A DNA stretch of 64,000 nucleotides from Candidatus Solirubrobacter pratensis (GCF_000425945.1 NZ_AUEK01000006.1:496001-560000), one strand, 5' to 3'. Shown: positions 35,293 through 44,054, numbered from the stretch's first letter. Numbers and translations: made by a program. Notes: generated by a model not told the origin, from the letters alone.

Positions 35293-36888
35293 ATGCTCAC
35301 CCGCCGCCAGCTGCTTCGCCGCTCGGGCGCCGCAAGCGCCGTCGCCGTGCTCGCGCCTCAGACGGCGCTCACCGCCGTCGCGTCGCCGCGGGCGCGAGCG
35401 TCCGCGCTGCTGCGGGGCGGCACGTTCTCGCAGGGTGTGCTGTCCGGCGATCCGACGCCGAACGGCATCACGCTGCTGACGCTGCTCGACGACGTCGCGG
35501 GCGCGGGCTCGGTGCGGCTGGAGGTCGCCACCGACCGGGACTTCCGCAGGGTCGTGGCGAGCAGGTCGATCGCCACGAGCGGGGCGCGCAACCACTCGGT
35601 GAAGGCGCGGCTGAAGGGCCTCAAGCCGCACGAGCGCTACTTCTACCGCTTCGAGACACGTGACAAGCACTCGCCGGTGGGCCGCTTCCAGACGGCGCTG
35701 CCGGCGGACTCCACGCAGCCGGTGCGGTTCGCGTTCTTCTCCTGCGCCGACTACACGCACGGCTACTACAACGCCTACGAGCTGATGGCGCGCGAGGACG
35801 TCGACTTCGTCGTCAACCTCGGCGACTACATCTATGCCGAGGCCTACCACACGCGCAAGGGCGGGACGGGCGTGCGCGACGACAAGACGGCGCGGACGCT
35901 CACGGGCTACCGCGACAAGTACGCGCTGTACCGCTCCGACGCGGCGCTGCGCGACGTGCACGCGAGGTTCCCGATCGTCTCGATCTGGGACGACCACGAG
36001 GTGCAGGACAACTACGCGGGCGCCGCTCCCCGCGGCGGTTTGGCGCCTGACAAGCACTACAGCGCCGCGCGCCGCAAGGCCGCCTACAAGGCCTTCTTCG
36101 AGGCGATGCCGTTCTTCCCGCAGGGATCGAGCCGCATCTACCGCGACCTCACGTTCGGCAAGACCGTCGACCTGATCATGCTCGACCAGCGCCAGTACCG
36201 GGCCGATCAGCCGTGCGGGGACGCGACGGCCGGCCCGGCGTGCGCCGACTTCGCCGCCCCGCGGCCGTTCCTCGGCGGCACGCAGATGGCCTGGGCCAAG
36301 CAGCGGCTGCAGTCCTCGCAGGCGGCCTGGAAGGTGATCGGCAACGAGGTGATGATGATGAACACGAAGGTGGGCCCGGCCACCTACCTCAGCTTCGACT
36401 CCTGGCAGGGCTACCACGCCGAGCGCGAGGAGCTGCTGGCCCACATCCAGGCCAAGGGCATCAGGGACGTGGTCTTCGTCACCGGCGACATCCACACGTT
36501 CTTCGCGGGCGACGTGCGCACCGCCGACAGCACCGGCCAGACCGTGGCGCTCGAGTTCGTCGGCGGCTCGATCACCTCGCAGGGCCTCGGCGAGACCGAC
36601 CTCGACCTCGGCGGCGGGAACGTGCTCAAGGGCAACGACCGCAGGCCGGCGACGCCGCCGGCCGTCATCGACGCGCTGCGCGGCCTGAACCCATGGGTCG
36701 ACCAGGCCGACTTCGACCACCACGGCTACGGCCTGGTGACCGCGACGCAGACGAGCTTCGACGTCACCCTCAAGCGCGTGCCGACGATCAAGAAGCGCTC
36801 GCGCGCGGCGCTCCCGAGCCTCGGGTTCACCTACTCCGTGGCGCGCGGGCAGGCGTCGATCAAGGGCGTCAACGGGCCGCCGGCATGA
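35293..36888 (+). CDS. PhoD-like alkaline phosphatase/phosphodiesterase, Tat-exported
   Basis: 531 aa from the ATG at 35293, whose N-terminus TRRQLLRRSGAASAVAVLAP is a twin-arginine signal; an ATG at 35194 would put it 33 residues inside. A fibronectin-like N-terminal PhoD domain (GVLSGDPTPNGITLLT, ERYFYRFET) precedes the metallophosphatase core: FFSCADYTHGYYNAYELMAR, VVNLGDYIYAEAYH, SIWDDHEVQDNY and VVFVTGDIHTFFAGDV. It hydrolyses phosphate esters outside the cell using Fe/Ca. Its TGA overlaps the next ATG (ATGA), oddly coupling a phosphatase to a carboxylase subunit. Confidence 0.92.
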   Translation: MLTRRQLLRRSGAASAVAVLAPQTALTAVASPRARASALLRGGTFSQGVLSGDPTPNGITLLTLLDDVAGAGSVRLEVATDRDFRRVVASRSIATSGARNHSVKARLKGLKPHERYFYRFETRDKHSPVGRFQTALPADSTQPVRFAFFSCADYTHGYYNAYELMAREDVDFVVNLGDYIYAEAYHTRKGGTGVRDDKTARTLTGYRDKYALYRSDAALRDVHARFPIVSIWDDHEVQDNYAGAAPRGGLAPDKHYSAARRKAAYKAFFEAMPFFPQGSSRIYRDLTFGKTVDLIMLDQRQYRADQPCGDATAGPACADFAAPRPFLGGTQMAWAKQRLQSSQAAWKVIGNEVMMMNTKVGPATYLSFDSWQGYHAEREELLAHIQAKGIRDVVFVTGDIHTFFAGDVRTADSTGQTVALEFVGGSITSQGLGETDLDLGGGNVLKGNDRRPATPPAVIDALRGLNPWVDQADFDHHGYGLVTATQTSFDVTLKRVPTIKKRSRAALPSLGFTYSVARGQASIKGVNGPPA

Positions 36889-37082
36889 ACCGCCGCCCGC
36901 GTCTGGAGCTGCGCGGGAGCAGCGCTTCGCCCGAGGAGGCGGCCGCGGTGATCGCGGCCGTCGAGCGCTTCATGCGCGACACCGCGCCGCCGCCCGCGCC
37001 GCCCGCGAGGCGGCCGAGCCCGTGGATCCGCGCGGCGCTGCTGGAGGGCGTGAACCGCGACCCGTGGGGATTCACGGGGTAA
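36885..37082 (+). CDS. Acyl-CoA carboxylase epsilon subunit-like protein
   Basis: A 65-aa protein overlapping the PhoD stop by 4 bp. LELRGSSASPEEAAAVIAAVERFM, then a Pro/Ala/Arg linker and PSPWIRAALLEGVNRDPWGF, follows the layout of the small epsilon subunits that bridge alpha and beta in actinobacterial acyl-CoA carboxylases (x-G-x-x-S/T-x-EE-A-A-V-x-A helix, then a W..R/E...R..W tail). This reading rests on pattern and on the biotin-carboxylase gene 725 bp away; the family is short and divergent. Two hairpins follow it. Confidence 0.65.
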   Translation: MNRRPRLELRGSSASPEEAAAVIAAVERFMRDTAPPPAPPARRPSPWIRAALLEGVNRDPWGFTG

Positions 37083-37116
37083 CCGGCCGGCACGGCGGCC
37101 CCATTGTGCCGGCCGG
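37083..37116 (+). terminator. Terminator hairpin after the epsilon subunit
   Basis: CCGGCCGGCAC (37083-37093) pairs perfectly with GTGCCGGCCGG (37106-37116) around a 12-nt loop, starting at the stop codon. A further GGCCGG repeat permits an alternative pairing one step out. No T-run. Confidence 0.6.
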
Positions 37117-37175
37117 CCGGTTCCCGCTCGGACTGAGCTTTCGCTCAGCTGCCACCCCCTCGAAGGCCCCAGGAT

Positions 37176-37207
37176 GAGGGCGGCGTAGAGCACCAAACGC
37201 CGCCCTC
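37176..37207 (-). terminator. Terminator hairpin after the histidine phosphatase
   Basis: GAGGGCGGCGT and ACGCCGCCCTC form an 11-bp stem with a 10-nt loop, 15 nt beyond the phosphatase stop on the minus strand. It shares its stem with the orphan hairpin at 32554. Confidence 0.6.
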
Positions 37208-37222
37208 GCGGAGAACTTGCGG

Positions 37223-37795
37223 TCAGCTGACTGACAGTTGCGGCGTCCAGGCGTACGCGAGCAGCCGGTGGCGGGCGACGACGGTCGCGCTGCAGTTCGC
37301 CGGCCCGGCGAGCCGCCGCGAGTCGACGCCGGTGAGGTGGACCACCGCGGCCCGCACCACGCCGCCGTGCGCGACGACCAGCCAGCGCCCGCCCGCGGCG
37401 AGCAGCTCGTCGACCACGACGCCGACGCGCTCCACCAGCTGCGCCCACGTCTCGCCGCCGGGCGGCGTGAGCGGGCCGCCGCGCCAGCTCGGCTCCGAGC
37501 CGGACGGGAAGTCAGAGATCGGCCGTCCCTGCCACTCGCCGACGTCGATCTCGCGCAGCCGCCGGTCGGTCGGCGCCTCCGGGTGCCCGAGCAGCGCGGC
37601 GGTCTCCTGCGCGCGGATCAGGTCCGACGCGATCACCCGGTCGGGCGCGACGCCGTCGAGGGCGTGCGCGAGCGCGGTCGCCTCCTGGCGGCCGAGATCG
37701 GTGAGGGGCGGATCGGCCTGGCCTTGCAGCCGGGCCTCCGCGTTGTAGGTCGATTCCCCGTGCCTGACGAGGATGATGCGATCACGAGCTAGCAT
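37223..37795 (-). CDS. Histidine phosphatase family protein (phosphoglycerate mutase-like)
   Basis: 190 aa from the ATG at 37795 (LARDRIILVRHGEST); an ATG at 37831 would overlap the divergent carboxylase gene. The catalytic RHGE box is at residues 10-13, with ERVIASDLIRAQETA-like second helix, the acid/base Glu in LREIDVGEWQGR and the late histidine in WLVVAHGGVVRA. This branch covers broad phosphatases, CobC-like and GpmB-like enzymes; the substrate is not readable. Its start lies only 11 bp from the start of the divergent biotin-carboxylase gene, so each promoter must sit in the other's coding region or in that gap. Confidence 0.88.
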   Translation of the reverse strand: MLARDRIILVRHGESTYNAEARLQGQADPPLTDLGRQEATALAHALDGVAPDRVIASDLIRAQETAALLGHPEAPTDRRLREIDVGEWQGRPISDFPSGSEPSWRGGPLTPPGGETWAQLVERVGVVVDELLAAGGRWLVVAHGGVVRAAVVHLTGVDSRRLAGPANCSATVVARHRLLAYAWTPQLSVS

Positions 37796-37806
37796 GCCGC
37801 GGCCTG

Positions 37807-39564
37807 ATGTTCGCAAAGGTGCTGGTCGCAAATCGCGGCGAGATCGCCGTCCGCGTCATCCGCGCGCTCGATGAGCTCGGGATCGCGTCCGTCGCCGTCT
37901 ACTCGGAGGCCGATCGCGACGCGCAGCACGTCAAGCGCGCAGGCGAGGCCTACCTGCTCGGGCCGGGTCCGGCCGCCGAGTCCTACCTCAAGATCGACAA
38001 GCTGCTCGAGGTGCTCGAGCGCTCCGGCGCCGAGGCGGTCCACCCCGGCTACGGCTTCCTCGCCGAGAACGCCGCGTTCGCGCGCGCGCTCGAGGAGGCC
38101 GGCGTCACGTTCATCGGGCCGCCCGCCTCGGCGATCGAGGCGATGGGCTCCAAGACCCGCGCGCGCGAGCTGATGCAGGGGGCCGGCGTGCCGATCGTCC
38201 CCGGGACGACGGAGCCGGTGGAGACGGTCGAGGACGCCGCGAGGATCGCGGAGGAGATCGGCTACCCGGTCGCCGTCAAGGCGGCGGGCGGCGGCGGCGG
38301 GAAGGGCTTCCGCGTCGCGCTGGAGGCGGACAAGCTCAAGGAGGCGTTCGAGGGCGCGGCGCGCGAGGGCGAGAAGTTCTTCTCGGACGCCACGGTGTAC
38401 CTCGAGCGCTACCTCCCGGACCCGCGGCACGTCGAGGTGCAGGTGCTGGCCGACGCGCACGGCGGCGTGGTGCACCTCGGCGAGCGCGACTGCTCGATCC
38501 AGCGCCGCCACCAGAAGCTGATCGAGGAGTCGCCGGCGCCGCTCGTGGACGACGAGCTGCGCGCGAAGATCGGCAGGATCGCCGTCGACGCGGCGCGCGC
38601 GGTCGACTACCGCGGGGCGGGGACGATCGAGGGCCTGCTGCAGGACGGCGAGTACTACTTCCTCGAGATGAACACGCGCGTGCAGGTCGAGCACTGCGTG
38701 ACCGAGGCGGTCACCGGCGTGGACATCGTGCGCGAGCAGATCCTGATCGCCGCCGGCGAGCCGATGGCGTTCGGCCAGGACGACATCCGCTGGCACGGGC
38801 ACGCGATCGAGTGCCGCATCAACGCCGAGGACGCGGCGAAGAACTTCGCGCCCGCGCCGGGGAGGATCGCGCACTACCGCGAGCCGTCCGGCCCCGGCGT
38901 GCGCGTGGACTCCGGCGTGCTGACGGGCTCGGAGATCACGCCGCTGTATGACCCGATGGTCGCCAAGCTGATCGTCTGGGACGCCGACCGCGAGAAGGCG
39001 ACGCGGCGGATGTCGCGCGCGCTGGAAGAGTTCGAGATCGAGGGCCTGAAGACGCTGATCCCCTTCCACAAGGCGATCATGGCGTCCGAGCAGTGGGCCA
39101 AGGGCGAGACCTGCCGCGACCTGATCGAGGACCGCTCGTGGCTCAAGCAGCTCGCGTTCCCCAAGGTCGAGAAGCAGGACGGCGACGCGCCGGAGCTGAT
39201 CGAGCGCGACTACGTCGTCGAGGTGAGCGGCAAGCGCTTCGAGGTCAAGGTGCACGGCGAGGCGGCCGGCGCGCCGGCTCCGGCGGCGGGCACCGACAAC
39301 ACCCGTCCCGCGCCCAAGCGCGAGGCGCGCCGGGCGCCTGGCGGGGGCGGCGGCGACACGCTCGTCAGCCCGCTGCAGGGCAACGTCTTCAAGGTGCTGG
39401 TCGAGCAGGGCGCCGAGGTCGAGGAGGGCGCGCTGATCGCCATCATCGAGGCCATGAAGATGGAGAACGAGATCACGGCGCACAAGGCCGGCACGATCAA
39501 GGAGCTGCCGATCAAGGAAGGCGGCTCCGTGACGGCCGGCGACACCATCGCGGTCATCGCATGA
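37807..39564 (+). CDS. Acyl-CoA carboxylase alpha subunit (biotin carboxylase + BCCP)
   Basis: A 585-aa fusion. The biotin carboxylase part (1-450) has VLVANRGEIAVRVIRA, the ATP-grasp loop AAGGGGGKGFRV, ERDCSIQRRHQKLIEE and FLEMNTRVQVEHCVTE. After a linker with an RRAPGGGGGDT hinge, the biotinyl domain carries K551 in IIEAMKMENEIT. It carboxylates biotin with ATP and bicarbonate and hands CO2 to the beta subunit. A TAGCAT box (37790-37795) lies 11 nt before the ATG. The M20 dipeptidase follows, separated only by the structured element. Confidence 0.94.
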   Translation: MFAKVLVANRGEIAVRVIRALDELGIASVAVYSEADRDAQHVKRAGEAYLLGPGPAAESYLKIDKLLEVLERSGAEAVHPGYGFLAENAAFARALEEAGVTFIGPPASAIEAMGSKTRARELMQGAGVPIVPGTTEPVETVEDAARIAEEIGYPVAVKAAGGGGGKGFRVALEADKLKEAFEGAAREGEKFFSDATVYLERYLPDPRHVEVQVLADAHGGVVHLGERDCSIQRRHQKLIEESPAPLVDDELRAKIGRIAVDAARAVDYRGAGTIEGLLQDGEYYFLEMNTRVQVEHCVTEAVTGVDIVREQILIAAGEPMAFGQDDIRWHGHAIECRINAEDAAKNFAPAPGRIAHYREPSGPGVRVDSGVLTGSEITPLYDPMVAKLIVWDADREKATRRMSRALEEFEIEGLKTLIPFHKAIMASEQWAKGETCRDLIEDRSWLKQLAFPKVEKQDGDAPELIERDYVVEVSGKRFEVKVHGEAAGAPAPAAGTDNTRPAPKREARRAPGGGGGDTLVSPLQGNVFKVLVEQGAEVEEGALIAIIEAMKMENEITAHKAGTIKELPIKEGGSVTAGDTIAVIA

Positions 39565-39570
39565 GCGGCG

Positions 39571-39640
39571 AAGCCTCGCCCTTTGGGCTCGTTTCGCCGG
39601 GAGTGTTCGCCCTGCGGGCGAAACTCCCCGAGGTGTCGCG
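39571..39640 (+). repeat. Structured intergenic element, copy 2 (upstream of M20 peptidase)
   Basis: Same plan as the copy before tenA: small hairpin GCCC-TTT-GGGC (39578-39588), long hairpin GGGAG-TG-TTCGCCC-TGC-GGGCGAA-A-CTCCC (39599-39628), GAGGTG (39630-39635), 5 nt, ATG (39641). The inner stem has T-A where copy 1 has A-T, so pairing is kept. CCTCG (39574-39578) could pair with CGAGG (39629-39633) over the ribosome-binding site. It begins 6 nt after the carboxylase stop. Confidence 0.6.
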
Positions 39641-40933
39641 ATGAGTCTGCTCGAGGAGCTGGTCGAGTGGCTCCGGATCCCGTCGGTCTCGGCAGGCGCG
39701 CGCGACGAGGCGGCGCTGGCCGCCGCGGCGGAGTGGGCGGCCGAGAAGGTGCGCCGCGCCGGCGGGACGGCCGAGCTCGTGCCGACGCCCGGCGGCGCGC
39801 CGCTGGTGGTCGGCGAGCTGCGCAGCGAGCGCGTGAACGCTCCGACCGTCCTGATCTACGGCCACTACGACGTCCAGGATCCGGGCGATCTGTCGAAGTG
39901 GACGTCGCCACCGTTCGATCCGACGATCCGCGACGGGCGCCTGTACGCCCGCGGCGCGTCCGACGACAAGGGCAACTTCTTCCCGACGCTCTACGCCGCC
40001 TGCGAGCTGGCCGCGGCGGGCGAGCTGCCGCTGCACGTGCGCGTGCTGGTCGAGGGCGCCGAGGAGACCGGCTCCGACGACGTCTACCAGTGGGTGCTGG
40101 CCGACGAGCGCGGCGCGGATGCGGCGATCGTCTTCGACTCCGGCATGGTCGACGCCGACACGCCCGCGCTCACGCTCGCGACGCGCGGCATGGTGTTCGC
40201 GAACGTCGAGGTCCGCACCGGCGCGCGGCCGGTGCACTCGGGCATGTACGGCGGGGCGGCGCTGAACGCCTTCCACGCGCTGCACGCCGCGCTCGGCGCC
40301 GTGCTGCCGGGGCCGGACGGGCGCCTGCCCGAGCCCCTGCGCGCGGGGCTGATCCCGCCCGCCGCCGAGGAGGTCGCGGGCTGGGGCGCGCTGCCGGACG
40401 GCAGGGCGTCGCTGGCGGAGGTCGGCGCGCGCCCCTCCGACGCGACCGCCGAGGCGCAGTTCTGGACGCGCACCGGCGCCGAGCCGTCGATCGACGTCAA
40501 CATGATCGCCGGCGGCGAGGTCCGCACGATCGTGCCGGAGCTGGCCCGCGCGACGGTCTCGGTCCGGCTCGCCGCCGGGCAGTCGAGCGCCGAGATCGGG
40601 GCCGCGCTGGAGCGGCTTTTGCGCGACGCGCTGCCCGCCGGCGCGGAGCTGAGCTTCAAGTACGACGGCGCCGAGCCCTCGCGCTTCGATCCGGCGCTGC
40701 CGGCGCTGCAGGCCGCGCGGCGCGCGCTCGGCGAGCCCGCGCTCGTGCGCTCCGGCGGCACGCTGCCGATCCTCGCGGCGTTCGGTCAGCGCGGCATCCC
40801 GGCGATCGTCGGCGGCTTCGCGCTGCCCGACGACCGGATCCACTCGCCCGACGAGTCCTACCGCCTCGCCGGCCTCGACCAGGGCGCCGAGGCGGCGCGC
40901 GCGCTCTACCGGGAGCTCTCGGCGCTCACGTAG
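39641..40933 (+). CDS. M20-family metallo-dipeptidase
   Basis: A 430-aa M20 peptidase. Metal site: LIYGHYDVQDPGD (His and catalytic Asp), GRLYARGASDDKGNF (bridging Asp), EGAEETGS (catalytic Glu plus ligand) and a late HSPDESYR histidine near 405. The dimerisation domain (about 180-340) is intact, with RPVHSGMYGG. This branch (carnosinase/CPG2-like dipeptidases) removes amino acids from small peptides or related amides in the cytoplasm. The start has GAGGTG 5 nt upstream inside the structured element. A GC-rich hairpin follows the gene. Confidence 0.92.
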   Translation: MSLLEELVEWLRIPSVSAGARDEAALAAAAEWAAEKVRRAGGTAELVPTPGGAPLVVGELRSERVNAPTVLIYGHYDVQDPGDLSKWTSPPFDPTIRDGRLYARGASDDKGNFFPTLYAACELAAAGELPLHVRVLVEGAEETGSDDVYQWVLADERGADAAIVFDSGMVDADTPALTLATRGMVFANVEVRTGARPVHSGMYGGAALNAFHALHAALGAVLPGPDGRLPEPLRAGLIPPAAEEVAGWGALPDGRASLAEVGARPSDATAEAQFWTRTGAEPSIDVNMIAGGEVRTIVPELARATVSVRLAAGQSSAEIGAALERLLRDALPAGAELSFKYDGAEPSRFDPALPALQAARRALGEPALVRSGGTLPILAAFGQRGIPAIVGGFALPDDRIHSPDESYRLAGLDQGAEAARALYRELSALT

Positions 40934-40949
40934 CCATGCTTCGCGGCCG

Positions 40950-40970
40950 GCTCGCCGCCCCGCGGCGAGC
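40950..40970 (+). terminator. Hairpin after the M20 gene
   Basis: GCTCGCCGC-CCC-GCGGCGAGC, a perfect 9-bp stem 17 nt after the stop codon, with no T-run. The rest of the 170-bp gap to the next gene shows nothing else I can assign. Confidence 0.55.
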
Positions 40971-41103
40971 TGCGGCGCGTTGACCGATCTCCACGGCCGG
41001 TTCGCGGCGACGGGCCCGTTTCTCATCGTCGTCCCATCCGGTTTCTTGCAGCGTGGCGCGCTTCTGGGTCTGGGCACGCCGTGCCCGCAAGAGGGGGTTG
41101 CAT

Positions 41104-43725
41104 ATGGAGGGTCGGAAGGTGCGCGCCACGGGCGCGGCACTGCTCACGCTTGCTTTGTCGGGACTGGCGGCGGGACCGGCGTTAGCCGCGCCCGGGGTCT
41201 CCGTCTCCACGGTCAGCTCGCTGAAGGGGGGCGCGACGGCGGGGACGCTGACGGGCACGGTCCTGAACCGGACGAGCCGCGCGACGACCGCGACAGTCAC
41301 GGTGCGGATCATGCGCTACGGGACGAAGGCGCCGGCGGTCGGCAGCACCGCGGTGCGGGTCGGCGCCAACGGCGCGGCGGCCTATCGCGTCGCCGTCAAG
41401 CTCCCGTCCCGCCTGAGCCGCGGGAACTACTACCTGTCCGCCTGCACGCCGTCGGGCACCGGAGCGGGCGAGCTCGGCTGCGCGACCTCGGACGCCGACG
41501 TGCTGATCAAGGGCGGGACCGCGATCCGCGGCCCGAAGGTCCAGCTGCCCGCGCTGCGCAGCGGCGCCAAGGCCGCGGCCGAGGACTGCACCTCGGGCGC
41601 GCACACGCTGGCCGCGCCCGGCGAGCGCGTCTATCCCGAGGCCGGCAACGGCGGCTACAAGAGCATCCACACCGACATCTACACGGTGTACGACGCGATC
41701 GCCAACCTGCTGCTGCCCGGCACGCACGTCGACCTGCAGCAGCGCTCGTCGCAGTGCCTGAGCGACTTCAGCCTCGACTTCGACGCCCACAACGGGCTCA
41801 CGATCGGCGGCGCGCCCGGCACCGACATGACCGTCTCGTCGGTGGCCGTCAACGGCCAGCCGGCGACGTTCAAGCTCGTCCAGCCGACCTATCCGGGCGA
41901 CCCGAAGGGCCAGGACGATCCCGATCCGCTGGCGCACCGCTCCGGGCTCAACATCCCGATCAGCGCGACCAACCCGAACCCGCCGGCCTGCGCGCCGTCG
42001 GTGTCGGGCACCGCGGGCCTGGACCAGCCGTGCCCGGCCACCAAGCTGGTGGTCACGCCGTCGGCGCCGATCCCGAGCGGCACCGACTTCACGGTGACGG
42101 TGAGCTACACGGGCCGGCCCGGCATCCGCGCGCAGGGCGACGGCCGCTCCGAGGGCTGGTTCCGCAACGCCACGCCGGGCGGCGAGGGCGCGATGGTCAC
42201 CTCCGAGCCGCTGGGCACGATGGCCTGGATGCCGCTCAACGACCACACCCGCGTGAAGCCGACGTACGACGTCTATGACACGGTCACCAAGGGCAAGGTC
42301 GCGATCGGCAACGGGCGCCTGATCAGCAACGGCGACAACGCGCCGGACGCGAACTTCCCTGGCGGCTCGACGAGCTGGCACTGGAAGTCCTCGGAGCCGG
42401 TCGCGGCGTACCTCGTCGAGAACAGCATCGGCAGCTTCGACTGGAACGAGCGCGTCGGCGCGAACGGCGTCGTCTACTTCGAGGCGCAGGACTCGGCCAT
42501 CGCGCCCGCGCGCAAGGCGCTCAACAAGGTCGCGATGGACCAGCAGGAAGACATCACGCACTTCCAGGAGCAGTTCAACGGGCCGTTCCCGTTCAACGCC
42601 GACGGCATCGTCGTCGCGCTGCCGAACGCGAGCTTCGAGGAGGAGATGCAGACGAAGATCGTGTTCGTCGGCGGCACGATCGGCGGCAACCAGGGCACGA
42701 ACGTGGGCACGTTCGCGCACGAGAACATGCACCAGTGGTGGGGGGACAACGTCTCCTACTCCGACCACCGGTACACGTTCTTCAAGGAGGGCCAGGCGAC
42801 CACGGCGGAGTACTTCAACACCGGGCTGATCGCCGCCAAGGCGGCCGGCGGCCAGGGCACGCCGGCGGGCGACGCGGCCTTCGAGGCGAGCATCGCGAAC
42901 TCGTTCAACGCGCAGTACCGCACGACCTCGAGCACGTACTGGACCGTCGCGCCGTCCAACCCGACCTCGGCGAACCTGTTCGGCAACTCGAACACGTACA
43001 CCCGCCCGGGCATCTCCTACGTCGCGCTGCGCGCGATCCTCGGCAAGGACAACTACACCAAGGTCCTCCAGGACGCCCAGAAGAACTACGGCGGCGGCTC
43101 GATCACCGAGGCACAGTGGGAGGCCGAGTTCCACAAGTTCATGCCGAACCAGTCGGCCGACTGCTCGGCCCGGCTCGACGAGTTCTTCAAGCAGTGGTGG
43201 GACACCGCCTACCCGCCGGGCGGCGGCGTCAACAAGCCGTCGATCACGGGTCCCGGCCTCAACGGGACGAGCTTCTACAACTCCGCCGGCGGCTGCACGA
43301 ACGGCGTCGGCGGGACGGTCCCGGCGACGCTGAGCCTGTCGCTGGGCGCGCCGGCGAGCTTCGGCGCGTTCGCCCCGGGCGTCGCGAGCACCTACACCGC
43401 GGGCATGACCGCGACGGTGATCTCCACGGCCGGCGACGCGACGCTCAGCGTCGCCGATCCGAGCACGACCGCTCCGGGACACCTCGTCAACGGCGCGTTC
43501 GCGCTGCCGTCGGCGCTCAAGGCGTCGGCGACGAGCCCGGCGGGCACCGGCGCGCCCGGCGGCGCCGTCTCCGGCACGCCGCTCAACCTGCTGACCTACA
43601 CGGCACCGGTCAGCAACGACGGGGTCGCGGTCACGTTCAGCCAGGACGTCGGCGCCACCGACGCCCTGCGCACCGGGTCCTACGCCAAGACCCTGACGTT
43701 CACGCTGTCGACCACGACGCCGTAA
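41104..43725 (+). CDS. Secreted M1-family zinc aminopeptidase-like protein
   Basis: 873 aa from the ATG at 41104, chosen because it leads directly into the signal peptide (ATGAALLTLALSGLAAGPALA). A CARDB/Ig-like domain (about 40-150) precedes the M1 region. The zinc site is H539-E-x-x-H543 in FAHENMHQWWGD, with the third ligand E562 in FFKEGQ, exactly 19 residues on. The usual GxMEN exopeptidase loop is replaced by NASFEEEMQTK. A 150-residue C-terminal beta-rich tail follows (from about residue 715). It is probably an extracellular peptidase for nutrient peptides. A strong terminator follows. Confidence 0.9.
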   Translation: MEGRKVRATGAALLTLALSGLAAGPALAAPGVSVSTVSSLKGGATAGTLTGTVLNRTSRATTATVTVRIMRYGTKAPAVGSTAVRVGANGAAAYRVAVKLPSRLSRGNYYLSACTPSGTGAGELGCATSDADVLIKGGTAIRGPKVQLPALRSGAKAAAEDCTSGAHTLAAPGERVYPEAGNGGYKSIHTDIYTVYDAIANLLLPGTHVDLQQRSSQCLSDFSLDFDAHNGLTIGGAPGTDMTVSSVAVNGQPATFKLVQPTYPGDPKGQDDPDPLAHRSGLNIPISATNPNPPACAPSVSGTAGLDQPCPATKLVVTPSAPIPSGTDFTVTVSYTGRPGIRAQGDGRSEGWFRNATPGGEGAMVTSEPLGTMAWMPLNDHTRVKPTYDVYDTVTKGKVAIGNGRLISNGDNAPDANFPGGSTSWHWKSSEPVAAYLVENSIGSFDWNERVGANGVVYFEAQDSAIAPARKALNKVAMDQQEDITHFQEQFNGPFPFNADGIVVALPNASFEEEMQTKIVFVGGTIGGNQGTNVGTFAHENMHQWWGDNVSYSDHRYTFFKEGQATTAEYFNTGLIAAKAAGGQGTPAGDAAFEASIANSFNAQYRTTSSTYWTVAPSNPTSANLFGNSNTYTRPGISYVALRAILGKDNYTKVLQDAQKNYGGGSITEAQWEAEFHKFMPNQSADCSARLDEFFKQWWDTAYPPGGGVNKPSITGPGLNGTSFYNSAGGCTNGVGGTVPATLSLSLGAPASFGAFAPGVASTYTAGMTATVISTAGDATLSVADPSTTAPGHLVNGAFALPSALKASATSPAGTGAPGGAVSGTPLNLLTYTAPVSNDGVAVTFSQDVGATDALRTGSYAKTLTFTLSTTTP

Positions 43726-43737
43726 CGCGATCCGTCC

Positions 43738-43770
43738 GGTCCCGTCCCCGCTTCGCGCGGGGACGGGACC
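43738..43770 (+). terminator. Strong hairpin terminator after the M1 peptidase
   Basis: GGTCCCGTCCCCGC (43738-43751) and GCGGGGACGGGACC (43757-43770) form a perfect 14-bp stem with a TTCGC loop, 12 nt beyond the stop codon. Confidence 0.7.
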
Positions 43771-43829
43771 CGCGGGTTGACTCGCGCGCGCCCGAGGCAG
43801 AGAATCGGGGCGACCAAGGAGGTACCGCC

Positions 43830-44054
43830 ATGGCGAGGATGATGGCCGACTGCCGTCGCTTCCCCAGCGAGTCCAACTGCTCGCTCACGATCATCGGCGA
43901 GGAGGACGAGGTCGTTCGCGCGGCCGCTGAGCATGCCGCCTCGGTGCACGGGCACGAGGACACGCCGGAGCTGCGCGAGCAGCTGCGCGGGTTCCTCGAG
44001 CCGGCCGGGCAGTACTCGAACGAGCCCCGCGAGCAGGAGGCGATGCCGGGCTAG
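43830..44054 (+). CDS. DUF1059-type small protein
   Basis: A 74-aa protein with a perfect Shine-Dalgarno (AAGGAGGT, 43816-43823) 6 nt before the ATG, the best in the window. CRRFPSESNCSLTIIGEEDEVVRAAAEHAASVHGHEDTPELREQLRGFL has the DUF1059 layout: an N-terminal Cys pair with CSLTI, an EE..V...A.EH..SVHGH helix and a short amphipathic end. DUF1059 proteins are small, soluble and uncharacterised. The upstream hairpin isolates it from the M1 gene, so it probably has its own promoter in 43771-43815. Confidence 0.78.
   Translation: MARMMADCRRFPSESNCSLTIIGEEDEVVRAAAEHAASVHGHEDTPELREQLRGFLEPAGQYSNEPREQEAMPG

Noticed and set aside
40980..40985. TTGACC as a -35 box for the M1 peptidase
   Set aside because: No A/T-containing hexamer lies 16-18 bp downstream, and the gene starts more than 100 bp away.
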